From positions 2,170,001 to 2,234,000 of the forward strand of contig NW_026944386.1 in the NCBI RefSeq assembly GCF_033439725.1: a stretch of DNA of 64,000 nucleotides, read 5' to 3'. Origin of the DNA: Neurospora tetraspora (taxonomy: Eukaryota > Ascomycota > Sordariomycetes > Sordariales > Sordariaceae). How positions within the stretch are numbered: position 1 is the first letter of the stretch; each line of letters opens with the position of its first letter. The notes under the pieces were generated by a model. The model was not told where the DNA came from. It saw only the letters and a list, made by a program, of their open reading frames with translations, and made no database searches. Positions 43,836 to 55,900 of this stretch are shown piece by piece. The position numbers and the translations under genes are program-made.

Positions 43836-46251
43836 CTAGTCCCCTTCTTCCCCTTCCATACTATGAAACCGCTCATGAGCGGATAAAGCGAATAAAGGGA
43901 TGAAATGGCTACATAGGGGGCAATTTATGCCCTCGCCACTACCACCTGCGTCTCTCGGGTAGTCATGGTCCATCATGTCTTCTTCTTCAGACTGTCCATC
44001 GTTATTCCACGTGTTGTCTTCTTGGTCATCCCAAATGTCGTCGTCATCTTCAATGTGGAAGTAATCGTTAGAGGTAGTTGTTGGTATTCTCGAATCTTGC
44101 TCGTAGTCGCAGACGTCAAGAACGGGATCTTGTTGGTGGTTGATGTTGTCGTTGTCGTTGTCGTTGTCGTCGTTCTTGTTCCCTCTTGGGGGGGAGGTGA
44201 TGTCACTATCCATATCCACCTCCTCCGCAACCATGTCGTCGTCTATGGTTTCTTCGATTCCAGGTTGTTGTGTTGTTTTTGCATCGTAGCCGGCCTGATC
44301 AGCAGCGGAATGATCATAAACAGTAAACTCCCTCGCGCTCGTAAACATGTCTTTGATATCCCTCCCTCCTCCTCCTCCTCCTCCTCCCCCGCTGCCCGAT
44401 GTCTCCACAGAGTCCATGTTCGTCACACAAACGTTTAGCAACCCGATGCAATACCCTCTTCCTCTTGTCTTGTCTTTGGGGCCTCCGAGTGGGTTAAGTT
44501 CGCGAAACATGGGTAGTAACGTTTCCGTCACCAGTCGTTTGGTAACATGAATCTGCGCGGCCATCGCCGCCGTGTTTTCACCGTCGCCATTGCCCTTGCC
44601 CTCGCCGTTTCCGTTTCCTATCCCACCCCCGGCCCCGGCACTGAGACTACTGAAAACATACCCAGGCAGCCCCTGGCTCTTCGAAACCCTCCCATACCCA
44701 TACCCATACCCTCTATTCTCCCTCGGTGGGTCCGTCGTCCTCGGTCTAGTCGTCAACCTCAGTGTCCTAGGCCTTGCCACCCACCTCTTTTTGTCGTCAT
44801 CCCACAAATCAGTCCTCAGTCTTTTTAACAACGACTGAGTAATTTTGACCAGCTCTTGGCGTACTTGCTCGAGAGAAGTCAAGGGACTGGAGTGGTAAGT
44901 ATCTTCGATGCTGATTTGCGTGGGGAGCGAGCGAGCGGGCTTGACGGGGAGCGGGTCGTGGCCGTGGAGGAGGGAGAGGATTTGTTTGCTGCCTGTTCCT
45001 TGGCCCCCTGGGAGTGGGGAGAGGAGGGAGTCGAGTTTTGAGGGGGTGAGAGGGGGGTTTTTGAGGAGGGAGAGGAGGTCGGCGATGGATATTTCTTTTG
45101 GGTTTATAGTCGAGTTTGAGTTTGAGTTTGAGTTTGAGTTTGGGGTGGGCTTAGACCCGGAGATGAAGAAATCGGAGAGGACAGCAGCCGTCTTCCCTCC
45201 GATCCCGGGTACTTTCCTCAGCTGGTGGCTTCCCATGAATCTTCTAACATTTTCCTCGCCGTCGGGCCCGCAAGATAAGAGGGTAGTCTGGTTCCGAGGT
45301 TTGTTCACGTTACCGACCAGCTTGGCGAGGAGTTTATTCGTTGATATCCCGCAGGCGGTGGTGTATCCTTCCTCTTCGATCTTCAGACGGAGGTAAAGAG
45401 CCAGATGGGAGGCGAGGACGAGTTTGGTCCTTATTAGCAGTTCGGCATCATCAGTCCCCTCGAGACCGAAGTGATCACGCCCATAAACACACCCGGCAAA
45501 CCCCCTCCCATCAAACGCAAACCCCTTCTCCGGATCTTCTTTGTCTAAACAAAACCACGAATGCTCCAAATCATTCCGGTTCAGCAACTCAAGATTGTAC
45601 TCAACCATATCACTCACGTCCATCCAGACTTCATCCAGCCCCAGTCTTTCGACCCTGTCGTTCCACGAGTACGAGCGCAGCAGGGCGTAAAGCCGCTTGG
45701 AAACGTCCCGGAAGGGAGTCAGGTCTTCGCCGTCGACGATGACCAGGTCCGGACAGATGGCCAGGGCGGAGGCGATGGACATGAGCTTCTTGACGCCGAG
45801 ACGGCGCGCGGGGTAGTTGCATGTTGCTAGGAGGGACTTTTGGCGGATGCCGAGGGGGAGGGATTTGAGAGAGGGGGTTTTGTTTTCGAAGACCTTTGAA
45901 AGAAGTTAGTGAGGTGGTTAGGGGATATGGGGTGGAAAGGTGTACATGTTGTTGTGTTGTGGTGTCTTGAAGAACTGAAGGCTCTTTGTTTACATCATGG
46001 GTTGAAGAAAAAAGGGGCACGGGGGCAACATAAGGGGTTACGGTTACTGGGGTGAATAGGGGTGGTGGATTTACCTGGGCGTAGAAGCAATCGAGATCCT
46101 ACAGACGAGATTCACATACAAAAGTCAGACCAGTTCTTGCACATATACATCCTTTTCAATGCATGATGGAAAGTAGGGAAGGAGGTTGTACAAAATGGAG
46201 GATGACCCGATCATCGTGTTTGGTTTTCAAGTTTTTCCTGGGATGATCCAT
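43836..46251 (-). CDS. Y-family translesion DNA polymerase iota-like
   Basis: Exons 46251-46192, 46098-46075 and 45893-43836 give 713 residues. The first catalytic motif RVILHFDLDCFYAQ is spread over three exons, with DLDCFYAQ in a 24-base microexon. The finger segment ATCNYPARRLGVKKLMS and VDGEDLTPFR closely fit the iota branch rather than eta or kappa. The second catalytic pair is LDEVWMDVSD (D115, E116). GISTNKLLAKLVGNVNKP and RKVPGIGGKTA (helix-hairpin-helix) complete palm and thumb. A C-terminal CPLC-x11-H-x3-H finger (686-705) looks like a UBZ ubiquitin-binding finger. The enzyme would insert bases opposite damaged template. NS and DN repeats in low-complexity stretches come from hexamer repeats. 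The start ATG at 46251 is the nearest in-phase one. Confidence 0.93.
45112..45142. repeat. (GAGTTT)n hexamer repeat coding for Asn-Ser
   Basis: About five tandem GAGTTT units lie in the polymerase iota gene and read as alternating Asn-Ser on the minus strand. They sit in a linker between the helix-hairpin-helix region and the little-finger region. Confidence 0.9.
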
Positions 46252-48027
46252 TGCGGGAAGGCCGCATCACGTTGGTGATGCTTGTGGTATGATAAATGCC
46301 TTCACTTGTGATGAAGGGTCCATTTACCCCCAGTCTGTCCCATGTTTCGCAGTCTTCTTTTTCTCTCTCTTCAAAAAGCAAAAGGCAACATTCTGTGCCT
46401 TCTGCACTCTTCGTCGTTTTGGTATTTTGCGGGGAGATGGCCAAGCTTGCTTGCTAGGGTCCGGTAGCAGTTGGGCTTCACGAGTCGATGCGCCGTGAGT
46501 TGTCGTTTCGAAAGACGTGAAGTTGAATGGTGGTTGTTTGTCCCACGTTTTGGCGCGGTTTTTGGTGGTTGCAGCGGTCGAGACGGGATGTGACAACTGT
46601 AAAGAGTGGAGATTGTGGATCCTTAAGCGAAGTGCCCCACCGGTTATTTTGGATGTATTGCAATTGGCTCCCGGTAATCAAGATTGCACAGACCAGTCCC
46701 GAATGAGCGGATGGGAGGGTGACACCAAGATTGACTTTGATTGCCCGCCGTGACACCTAGCGAATGGCGGCGACCACAGCGCTTGCAAGGCGGCCAGGGA
46801 GCGGTCCCCGATCACTGTGATGATCATCCTTTGTAGCGTGAATTAGGCGACCCATAAACCCAAATGGGAGGGACCCTCACCCCAAATGGGAAATTTCAAT
46901 CTTGAGCCCACGGGCCCATCCCAGCACTCGCCAGCATGCCAATGATGACGGGAAATGTGAGCCTTTCTCTCATGAGGAATGGGCAAGAGCAAAGAGAGAT
47001 GGAGGTGTGGGAAGTATCAATCTCCCTTTTTGCACTCTAGCCTCCAAGGCTGTTTCCCAGTCCTCATCTCATCTCACCTTCTCTTCCATCTCAACCCCCT
47101 TCCCAGTTTCCATCCGATCATTGTATACCTTCTACACAATGTCGTCCTCAGTCTAGATCACGAACCTTGTCTCCCTGACTGGGCTGGATAGGGCATCACG
47201 ATATTTCCACTTTTGGCCGCATTTCGACCTCATCGGCCTGAGCTAAGACTGCAGACTTTGAACCAACCCTCAAGCCTTACCCCAGTCGTCATCCAGGGCA
47301 GGAAGACCTTTCCCCGCCAAAGCCAATTCAATTCCAATCACTCTTTCGCTCTCCCTCTCTCTGTCCCGGGCCTCTCTTTCTCTTTCTTTTTGCTACTGCA
47401 ATTTCTTCTCTCCGGCTCGTTCCCTCACTGTAAGACTGACCGGACCATCTCAATCTGGTTGAACTTTGCTTGCTCGAGCAAAGGTTCTTTGCGGTGTGTG
47501 CGCTGTTTGTGTGTTTTTGTGCAAAGATGCTAACAAAGTCAAATCTTGCAGCGTTACCGCGGGAACGTTCACAAACAAGGCAACATCCACACATTGCACT
47601 GACCCCGGCCGACTTGGAAGTTCGGACGGAAAGCTCAGACTTTCCCAATCGTCTACGCTACTTCCGTCATCATTATCGCTTCTCTTACAACCCGCCTTGG
47701 CTGCTCAGCTCGAGCTTGGAGATCAAGGCACCATTGGTCCTCCTCCTCGCCGCTTACCAAGGGGTACCTCATCACTACACACGCAAAAAGATTTTGGAAT
47801 ATCTTTCACCATACCGACGACGACAACAACGAGAAAGTTTCCAGTCAAGTTATCATTATCAATCTTTCACCGCACGGTCGATTCCTTAGCAATCCACCGC
47901 CGAGGCCGACTTCAGCTATACACCACCGATATCGAGGACGACTTGCTGGCTCATGTTCTCCTAATCCATCTCGGACTTCAAGACATACTAACCCCAGTCC
48001 GCCTCCCCAACGGCCAATGGCTACGAG
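46252..48027. other. 1.8 kb divergent intergenic region, no gene seen
   Basis: This region lies between the divergent polymerase iota and WD40 genes. A 210-codon frame at 47466-48098 ends inside the WD40 gene and lacks any domain; the pyrimidine-rich stretch at 47335-47420 looks like a fungal promoter or leader. The WD40 gene may have a long 5' UTR here. Confidence 0.6.
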
Positions 48028-51000
48028 ATGGCATCCACTCCCTCGAATCGACACAAGCTTACGCCCGCCAGCTCTCCTTTTGTCACCAGGACTTCTAGGT
48101 CCCCGGGTCCTCAACGGTCCCGCACCCTCAATGAGACTTGTTTGTCCCTCAGGCGTGTCATAGGCACCACTTGCTCCTCGCCCACCGGTTTTGATTCCGT
48201 TCACTCGTCTTTCGCCTACATTGCTGGCGGAGCTGTTGTGGTTGTTGACGTATCCGGCGAGCATTATTCCCAACGCTTTTACCGAGCCCGTCCCTCGGCA
48301 GTCCCCGTCTTTGCGCTTTCTCCCGTCTCCCACACTACCGCAGCGAATTCGAATCCGACACCGAAAGCCAATGACAGTAGGAACAGGACTACCGCTTCAC
48401 AGAGGGAATCGGCCTATCAGACAGCAGACTCATCACAGACTTGGACAAGTCGCGAGCGCATAAAGGCTGCCACTTGCCTTGGCCTCAGCCGCGATGGACG
48501 ATACCTGGCCGTCGGCGAAACAGGCTATGCTCCCCGCGTACTCATCTTCAACCTCCAAGATGCCTCTTCCGATACTCCATTGGTATCCATCAGTGAACAC
48601 GCATTTGGAGTCAAAGCGGTAGCATGGTCACCAGACACAAGGTTTTTGGCCTCTCTAGGCGCTGCCAACGATGGGTTCCTCTATATATGGAAGATCGACA
48701 CAAGAACTGGCGCTGCCAGGCTCTTTCAGCAAAACCGCTGTACATCTCACGTCAAGGGCATGGTGTGGATGGGCAACAATTTGATAACACTGGGTGTCCG
48801 TCACATCAAGGTCTGGAGGGTTGAAGAACCACCGCCCATCTCTCCGATGAAATCGAAATTTCCCCAACAGGAGGCGGCCTGCTCAGCTGCCCAACTGGCC
48901 CAGAAACCATTACCTGGCCGAAATATTCTGTTGGGTTCCATGCTAGACGCCACCTTCAGCTGCGCTCTTGCACTTGATGAAAACAGGGCCATCATCTGCT
49001 CAGAAACGGGCAGTGTGTGCCTTTTGGACGATACAAACAAGCAAATGAAACTAACACGACTGCTGGACCTAAACTTCCCCGTTAGCTGCATATCGATGAG
49101 GAAAGAGACCCTTTACATTGGTGGGAAAGATGGTCAGCTAGCAACCCTCGCACTCGATGGTGTCTTGGAAGGCACCCCTGATCCCGTCATTCACAATCCT
49201 CATACATCTGACGGCCTCGTCGCCCTGGGTTTCCTCGCCGAAAACTTCGTAACGATCGACAACCGCCGCACAATCAACATTTGGAGTCCTGATCATATTC
49301 CAGCCGTTTCATCCGACGATCCTCACCACATTCCGATACCTGGCGCCGGCGACATTGTTGGAATACAAGAGCTTCCTGGATCCAATGGTGCGGACGCATC
49401 CTTCGTCACTTGGTCAGCATCTGGAAGGATCAATACGTGGCACATGGATGGCCTGATCAAGTTAACACTTGACGTTCCCGTGGACCAGGTAGAGAACAAC
49501 ATCGATGGCGAGCAACCGGTCAATCAGCTAGTGGTGGTGAGAGCCACGAAAGATGGAAGTCTCTTTGCTGTGGGAGACAAGCTCGGCGTCCTTCGCATCA
49601 TTGACGCCTCTACGAGAGCTTGTTTACTCGAAACGAAGGCACATTCTTCCGATTGCCAGGATATCACCATCTTTGAGGACGAATCAAAGCTCCTTATCGC
49701 ATCCTGCGGCAGAGACCGTACAGCGCAATTGTTCCACCGAACATCCTCCGGTGCATTTGAGCACTTTCAGACATTGGAGTTTAGTGCCAAGGTCGTTCAG
49801 GTCTTGATTCCCTCCCGCGACAAAGTTCTTACTTGCTCGCTGGACCGTACCCTTCAGATCCACGATTTGGTTACGAAAGAGAGTGACCCTGATGTCATGG
49901 CAGCCATTCCTTCAAGGGTCATTACGCTACGGGCTTCGCCATCCTCAATGGTGGTAACGCCTCTTGAAAAGTCAATTTTTGTATCACTTTTGGATCGCTC
50001 AGTCTGTCATTTTGATTACAACAACGGACGACTCTTGAACTCGTTCAAATGCAACGACGAAGGAGGGTCTGAGACCGTTATCTTGGAATCGCTACGATAT
50101 GGCCAAACAACGACGGGGGATATGGGCTTCTTGCTTGGCATCTCCAACACAGACAAATCTATCCGGGTATACGACGCTCAATCGGGGGCCTTCATGGGCC
50201 GTGAATGGGGTCATACGGAAGCCATTAACGGTGTGGTGATGGTTGAGGGTGAGCAAGCTGGCAGGAAGATTATCAGTGTTGGAGAAGATGGGACCATCAT
50301 GGTCTGGGGGCTGGATATACAGTTTCCATCGACTGGCTCCAGGAACCGCGATCCTTCTCCCGATAAGACCACCAGCACAACTGCGCGCAGTCGACCACCA
50401 CTCAGGAGGGTATTATCAAAAGCCGAGCTAGCCGAATTTCAACGACCATCTTCATCGCATGCCGGCAGCAACAGACAGCGTCGCCTCTCACCCAGTCGAG
50501 CACAATTTCAACGACCATCTTCATCGCATGCCGGCAGCAGCAGACAGCGTCACCTCTCACCCAGTCGAGCACAATCTCGGCGTTCCTCTCAACAGCACAC
50601 AGTGACTTCCACGACACGCACACCGGTAACATCAGGGAAGCGGATAAGCCCCGACGGTACTGGGTCTATCCGAATCAAGCGCAACGCTCTACGCCGGACG
50701 TCTTCAGGAGCAGGTAGCATATCCGAAAGCCCGCCTTCCGAGGACAACGGTATATACCGTCGTTGCGCGTCTCCCCCACCCATCAACGGCGGCGTAACAC
50801 GTACAGCATCCTCCACCATCCGCTCATCCGCCCGCAAGAAGACCAGCCTGTCGAACCTCCGAAGCAACACCGCCCCCAGTACATCCGCGGGGGGGCCTAG
50901 CAGCGCCGCCACTGGCTACGGCTTCGGATCCCTCAGCGCAGCCACCGAGCAGACCTGCCGCCAACTACGAGCCTACCGCAAGAAGCTGGCAAGCTCGGAC

Positions 51001-51582
51001 GCTATCAGCGGCGACATCCTCGCCGAACTCGATGCCGAACTGCGACTTACGGCGGCCGCCCTCGGCGAGCGGGCGATTCGTAGCCGGAGCAGGAGGCCTC
51101 ATCTCCAGAATCACCATGGTCACAGTTACTGCGGCCACGACAGAGACAGAGAGAAGGCGCTCAGCGAGAGCATGCTCGCCAACCTGCTGGACCAGTATAG
51201 TGAACGGTTGGTCAGCATGCTAGATGAGAAGCTGCGGATGAGGCTGCTGAGCGAGGAGGAGAGGGAGGCGATGATCAGCAGTGCAAGGCAGAGTCAGAGG
51301 CCGAGGACGTCGGGAGAAGGGTCAACGAGCTCCGGGGCGTCGGGCGTTACGGAGGGGAGGAGTGAGAGTAGCTCGGTTGGGAGCACGATCATGTGCATCG
51401 ATGGTGATGGGATGATGATGGAAGAAAAAGATGGGGGAGAAGCTGATGGGGAGACCGAGAGTGAATTTGGTTGTGAGGGAGGGGCAGATACTGAGGCGGA
51501 GGATTTCTGTGGGGACGGAGAAAGGAGGAGGGAGAGTGGTGAGTTGAATGAGAGGATGTTGGGGTTGGATTTGCATCGTTAG
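48028..51582 (+). CDS. large WD40-repeat scaffold protein (MABP1/WDR62-like)
   Basis: A single exon of 1184 residues. About 45-790 carry many WD40-type repeats arranged as two propellers: CLGLSRDGRYLAVGETG, VAWSPDTRFLASLG, FLYIWKIDT, HIKVWRV, INIWSPD, LLIASCGRDRTAQLFH, VLTCSLDRTLQIHDL and ISVGEDGTIMVWGLDI. This layout, with a long disordered C-terminus, matches MABP1/WDR62 proteins, which in animals scaffold JNK signalling and spindle poles; the fungal role is not established and is inferred from architecture only. From about 800 on it is Ser/Arg/Pro-rich with a tandem 23-residue duplication, then a helical segment (about 970-1085, LRAYRKKLASSDAISGDILAEL and LLDQYSERLVSML), then an acidic tail. 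The Met at 48028 is the first in this frame after a stop. Confidence 0.88.
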   Translation: MASTPSNRHKLTPASSPFVTRTSRSPGPQRSRTLNETCLSLRRVIGTTCSSPTGFDSVHSSFAYIAGGAVVVVDVSGEHYSQRFYRARPSAVPVFALSPVSHTTAANSNPTPKANDSRNRTTASQRESAYQTADSSQTWTSRERIKAATCLGLSRDGRYLAVGETGYAPRVLIFNLQDASSDTPLVSISEHAFGVKAVAWSPDTRFLASLGAANDGFLYIWKIDTRTGAARLFQQNRCTSHVKGMVWMGNNLITLGVRHIKVWRVEEPPPISPMKSKFPQQEAACSAAQLAQKPLPGRNILLGSMLDATFSCALALDENRAIICSETGSVCLLDDTNKQMKLTRLLDLNFPVSCISMRKETLYIGGKDGQLATLALDGVLEGTPDPVIHNPHTSDGLVALGFLAENFVTIDNRRTINIWSPDHIPAVSSDDPHHIPIPGAGDIVGIQELPGSNGADASFVTWSASGRINTWHMDGLIKLTLDVPVDQVENNIDGEQPVNQLVVVRATKDGSLFAVGDKLGVLRIIDASTRACLLETKAHSSDCQDITIFEDESKLLIASCGRDRTAQLFHRTSSGAFEHFQTLEFSAKVVQVLIPSRDKVLTCSLDRTLQIHDLVTKESDPDVMAAIPSRVITLRASPSSMVVTPLEKSIFVSLLDRSVCHFDYNNGRLLNSFKCNDEGGSETVILESLRYGQTTTGDMGFLLGISNTDKSIRVYDAQSGAFMGREWGHTEAINGVVMVEGEQAGRKIISVGEDGTIMVWGLDIQFPSTGSRNRDPSPDKTTSTTARSRPPLRRVLSKAELAEFQRPSSSHAGSNRQRRLSPSRAQFQRPSSSHAGSSRQRHLSPSRAQSRRSSQQHTVTSTTRTPVTSGKRISPDGTGSIRIKRNALRRTSSGAGSISESPPSEDNGIYRRCASPPPINGGVTRTASSTIRSSARKKTSLSNLRSNTAPSTSAGGPSSAATGYGFGSLSAATEQTCRQLRAYRKKLASSDAISGDILAELDAELRLTAAALGERAIRSRSRRPHLQNHHGHSYCGHDRDREKALSESMLANLLDQYSERLVSMLDEKLRMRLLSEEEREAMISSARQSQRPRTSGEGSTSSGASGVTEGRSESSSVGSTIMCIDGDGMMMEEKDGGEADGETESEFGCEGGADTEAEDFCGDGERRRESGELNERMLGLDLHR
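50437..50574 (+). repeat. tandem 69 bp duplication inside the WD40 gene
   Basis: 50437-50505 and 50506-50574 are adjacent and almost identical (two base differences seen), adding a second copy of the 23-residue FQRPSSSHAGS-type unit in frame. The near identity suggests a recent duplication. Confidence 0.93.
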
Positions 51583-52915
51583 GTGATGCTGCAGGAAGAA
51601 ATTTGAAAGGCATCATCAATAGAACGGATGGGTTGGGAAGGAAGAGAGAAAGCCGGAAAAAGGAGAAAGACGGAAATAAAGGAGGGAAGCCAACAGGAAC
51701 CAGAAAAGCAAAGTGGATAAGATACCCCCTTCTGAACAATATCTCTTTTTCTTTATCACGACTTTGAGGAACAAACAAACAAACAACACTTTCAGGATCT
51801 GTATAACCTAACCTAACCCACATGGGCGAGCCTCGCTCTTCTCTTTTTGTCAAAACTTTTGTATCAACAGATTGGAGAGAATCATTGAGACTGCATTTTG
51901 CATTGGAGTGGCATTGTGCATTATCCGGGGGTGGAGGACTGGGGCAGTATACCTATACCCTTACTTTAGACATGCATTTATTTTGTCTCTGGCGAGTGGA
52001 AGGCGGGGGGAGAGGGGGCAAGGAGTGATAGAAGGAAGTGCTTTAAACTCACTCTTCGAGGCGTTGTTACTTATTGGTACGTACGTAGCTTGAATGGAAA
52101 AGAAAAAAAAAGTTAACTCGCATAAGTAAACACAGTAATCACAAATTACACAAACTGTTTGGGGCCATCCTCCTTTCCGAACGAGCGTCTTCATCTCGAA
52201 CGACATGCCTTACAAAACTGTTATTGCACATGTAGGAGGAGCATTTGAGGACACCAACCACCGTTTAAAGTAACTTTTTGCATTGCTGAGATGCTGCTAC
52301 CTAGGTACGCTTTTCTATAAGAGCTCTGTGATTCTGAGCTTAAAAAAAAAAAAAAAAAAAAAAAGGAAGAAAAGAAAAGTAAATGAGAGGGGAAAAAAAA
52401 AAGTAAAACGGGGATTTAAAGAAGAATGAGTGTAAAATGGAAAAAAAATCCATACTGGCGCTGCTGTCTTGATTGCTATCTCGGCCATGGCTTCAGTTTG
52501 TTCAGTCTGTTCAGTCTGTTCGGTCTGCTCAGTCAAAGATGGGTTTGCCGTTTCATGATGTCCAGTAATCAATCATACATACGGCGCAAGCAATAGTAGC
52601 TACAGTGGTGTTTGGCTCATTGAAGGATAGATGCAATACGCATGTATTTGTCTCTGTTTACCTTTCTCACCTTCTCCTATCTTCTCTGATGCCACCAATG
52701 CCGATGATGATGATGATGCAAGTTTTTCTCTTTCCCCTTTTTTCCCCCTTCCTTCCGGTCCAGTCTGGCCAGGATGGATATGCAAGATAACCAAAAAAAA
52801 AAATTCAACACCCCCGTATCCCTTATAGAGAAACCCACCTTTCACATAACATTCTCTCATCATCACACACACCAACCAAGCATAACATCATCTTTCATAA
52901 CCCCCCCCCTCTCTC
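51583..52915. other. convergent 3' spacer between WD40 and HUL4 genes
   Basis: AT-rich DNA with an uninterrupted A22 run at about 52341-52362 and further A-rich runs to 52450. A degenerate GTTCAGTCT/GTTCGGTCT repeat of about four units lies at 52498-52535. No gene was seen. Confidence 0.7.
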
Positions 52916-55900
52916 TCACTTCAACCCAAACCCTTCACTCTCCAACACCGCCGTCCACAAAAACTTCCTCAACCGCTCCCGACTCCCATACTTCCACAGC
53001 GCCAACGAATTAAAGCACGTCCTGGCCGTCGGATACCGCCCGCAATCCTCGCCCAGACACGCAATCCGTATCGACAGCGCCGCCGCCCCTCCCGCCGGGA
53101 TCCTGTCACTTCCCGTGATAAACAGCAACAGCTTCCTTTGATCCGCGGGGGACGCCTCCTCGAAAAGTTCCCAGAACCACCTAACCCTCGGCTCGTTCTC
53201 CACGGGATTCTTGGTTCCCCAGTTATCGTAGGTAGCAGCCGACTTGAGCGCCGAGATATCCAGACTTTCATCCGAGCCTCGGACCAGCAGCTCGATCTCC
53301 TCGGGCCGGAAGAGTGATAAGGCGTTGCCGCCGCAGACGGTGTAGAAGCCGCGCTTGAAGGGCTCGAACTGGCGCGTCACAGCCGTGTCGAGCAGGTAGC
53401 GCACGTACAGGTCGACGTACTCGCGGCGGTTGGCGTTGGTGACGGGGCGGCGTTCGCCGTTGGGGCAGAGGGCGACGCGCTCGGTGGATCCGTAGCGCTC
53501 GATGTCGACGACGAAGTCGAGGCAGAAGGTCGATTCGACGTCGCCGTCGTACTCGAGGAGCTGGCGGAGGCCGCTGGCGAGGCGGGGTCGGTATTCGGCG
53601 AGGTCGTCGAGACTGTAGGTCATGGGTTGGCGAGGCTGGGACGTGGCTAGCGTGGGAGGTGGTGCGGCCATGAGGAGTTTGCGGAATGCGAAGGGGGGTA
53701 GGGCGACGTCGAGGATGGTGGAGTTGTAAATGGCTAGACCGAAGACGACGCCGACTAGGAAGTATTGCTCGGATGGCTCGAGAGAGGCGGGGTTGAAGTA
53801 GCAGTATTGGGAGTCCTCGTCGTAGACAAACATCCCTAAAACAATGGTTAGAACGAGTAGAGTTACTTGTCAACCGAGGGAAACTTACCATGATCGGGAT
53901 TAAAGACCTCACGGACGAGGAGCAAGAACCACTCTTTCCGCAACCCGCCAGCGTCAATGCCCTCTTCTCCCTTGAAATTGATTTTCAACCCCTTCTTGAT
54001 GTCCTCCCCGCCGCTACCAATCACCTCGCTCACAGCCTTGAGACTGTCATCCACCAGGCAATCCCGGCGGACATCCAGCACGAGGTGCTGCTGAATGATA
54101 CGATGGGTTAAGATGCTGTTGAAAAAGGCGTCTCTCGCCTTGTCCTCCATCTGGCGCCTCGCGTCATACTCGAGAATTTGGATCTTGGCGCCTATGCTGA
54201 GAAGGAAAGGAAACTGACAGAATGCAAACTTTCCCTTTTTCGTCTCCCATGTTTCAAAGTCTGCCACGAGATCGGAGTCGTCGAGAAGGGTGGTGTAGAA
54301 ATCGCTTGTGGCAAGAATTTGCCCACGCATCTGGACTCGATCCCTTGTGCTCGCAGCCGGTCCCTCCGTGCGATTGGCTAGGCTGCGTTGAGAGTGGCTC
54401 GTGTTGTTGGCTGCGAAAATCCACGCGAGGACTTGCGCCGATGCCTTGATTTGCCAGTCGTCATTGTATATCTTCTTCTTTTCTTTCTGCTTCTTTCCTG
54501 ATGCCTGTGATGATCCCAATGCGGCATGAAGTGATGCCGCAGACCTGCCAGCGTTCAGACTCGGGATCAAACCGGCGGTAATATCCACTTTGGCATCGTA
54601 CTTCTTCTCGTTCTGTCGGTTCAGTCGAAAAGCTAGGAAGCTAGAAATGAGATCCTTTGTCTTTATGAAAAGCGGTTCCGGGTACCTCGCAAGCCAGTTG
54701 ACAAGATGATTGTGACACTCGTTGGGAGTGTTAGACAGCAGACCAACGATACGTTTGATGATTCCGGAATGCCTTCCAGAGGATGGGCCGCCCTGACTAG
54801 ACCAGAACGAGTCCATATGCCTGAACTCACCAGGGTATGGCTTATAATAGGTATGAAGCAGTGGGTTAGCGGCAAGAATCAGAATAAACCGTAGCTCATG
54901 AGGCGCAGTGATCGGGCGTCCGGGTCGTTTCATAATCGTCTCGCTAGCCTTCAAAAGCGACCTATGGACATGGTCCTGTCCCACAAGCAGCTGTGCTTCG
55001 ATCTCCTTCAGCGCTTCGGGAGGCACAGCAAGTGTTGAATCCTCGCTCACAAGCTCATCGTAGACCAGAGGCCACGACCGAACAGCATCAAGCACTGTCG
55101 TATACCACTCTTCTAGCTCCGTCCAGTCGATGCGAGGACTCCTTGGGCTTACTGCAGACGCGCCGCGATCGCTCCGGTTAGACGATGATCTCGCTGGTAC
55201 CACTTCTTCATGTCCTCCCGTCCACCAGAGACCATTCTCAGCAAAGTCCCCTAGCAAGAGCATTTTGGCGTCCAATTCAAAAAAGGACTGATCTGCAGTT
55301 ACTGAGTCTTTCCGGGCCTCGCGTTGGGGCATAGGCGGGGGTTGGGGTCGGGGCTGAGGTTGCGATTGCGTTGGCCGACGTCGACGCTCTGGTTCGCCAG
55401 TAGGTCTAGGCTGGTAAGCCGGGCGAGTCGTCGAAAACGAAGTATTCAGACATTGGTATGATGTGAAGCAGCTGACTATATAGTCTTCAAGCCGTTTAAA
55501 CATCCGCCTGGAATCTGTTTCAGGGGTTGCGATATGTGGGCTCGCTTGAGGAAGAGCTGCTTGAGGGCCGAGATCAGGAAGCGCCGGTCGCTTTTCGGGA
55601 TATGACGACGAGTATGACCGAGGCGTTCCATTAGAACGCCGTTGGGGGTTCAGACAAGTGTTTGGGACCATCAACCCATCACGCTGCGGCTGGGGACTCA
55701 CGCCTGCCGCCCTGTTCGCCAGCGGTCCCCTTCCTGGGCTCCTTGGGGGTGAGAGCGGACTTTCATGCTGATCTCTAGAAGGAACCTTTGCCAAGGTAAA
55801 ATAAGAGTCTGGCTGCACATCTGCTTGCCGGCCTAATTTTGAGCGTAGAGCAGACGAAAGAAAGGAACGCAAACATTGTGAAGCCAGTGACTTTGTATGA

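Noticed and set aside
47466-48098. A 210-codon frame upstream of the WD40 gene
   Set aside because: It overlaps the WD40 start in another frame, has no domain and reads like a translated leader.
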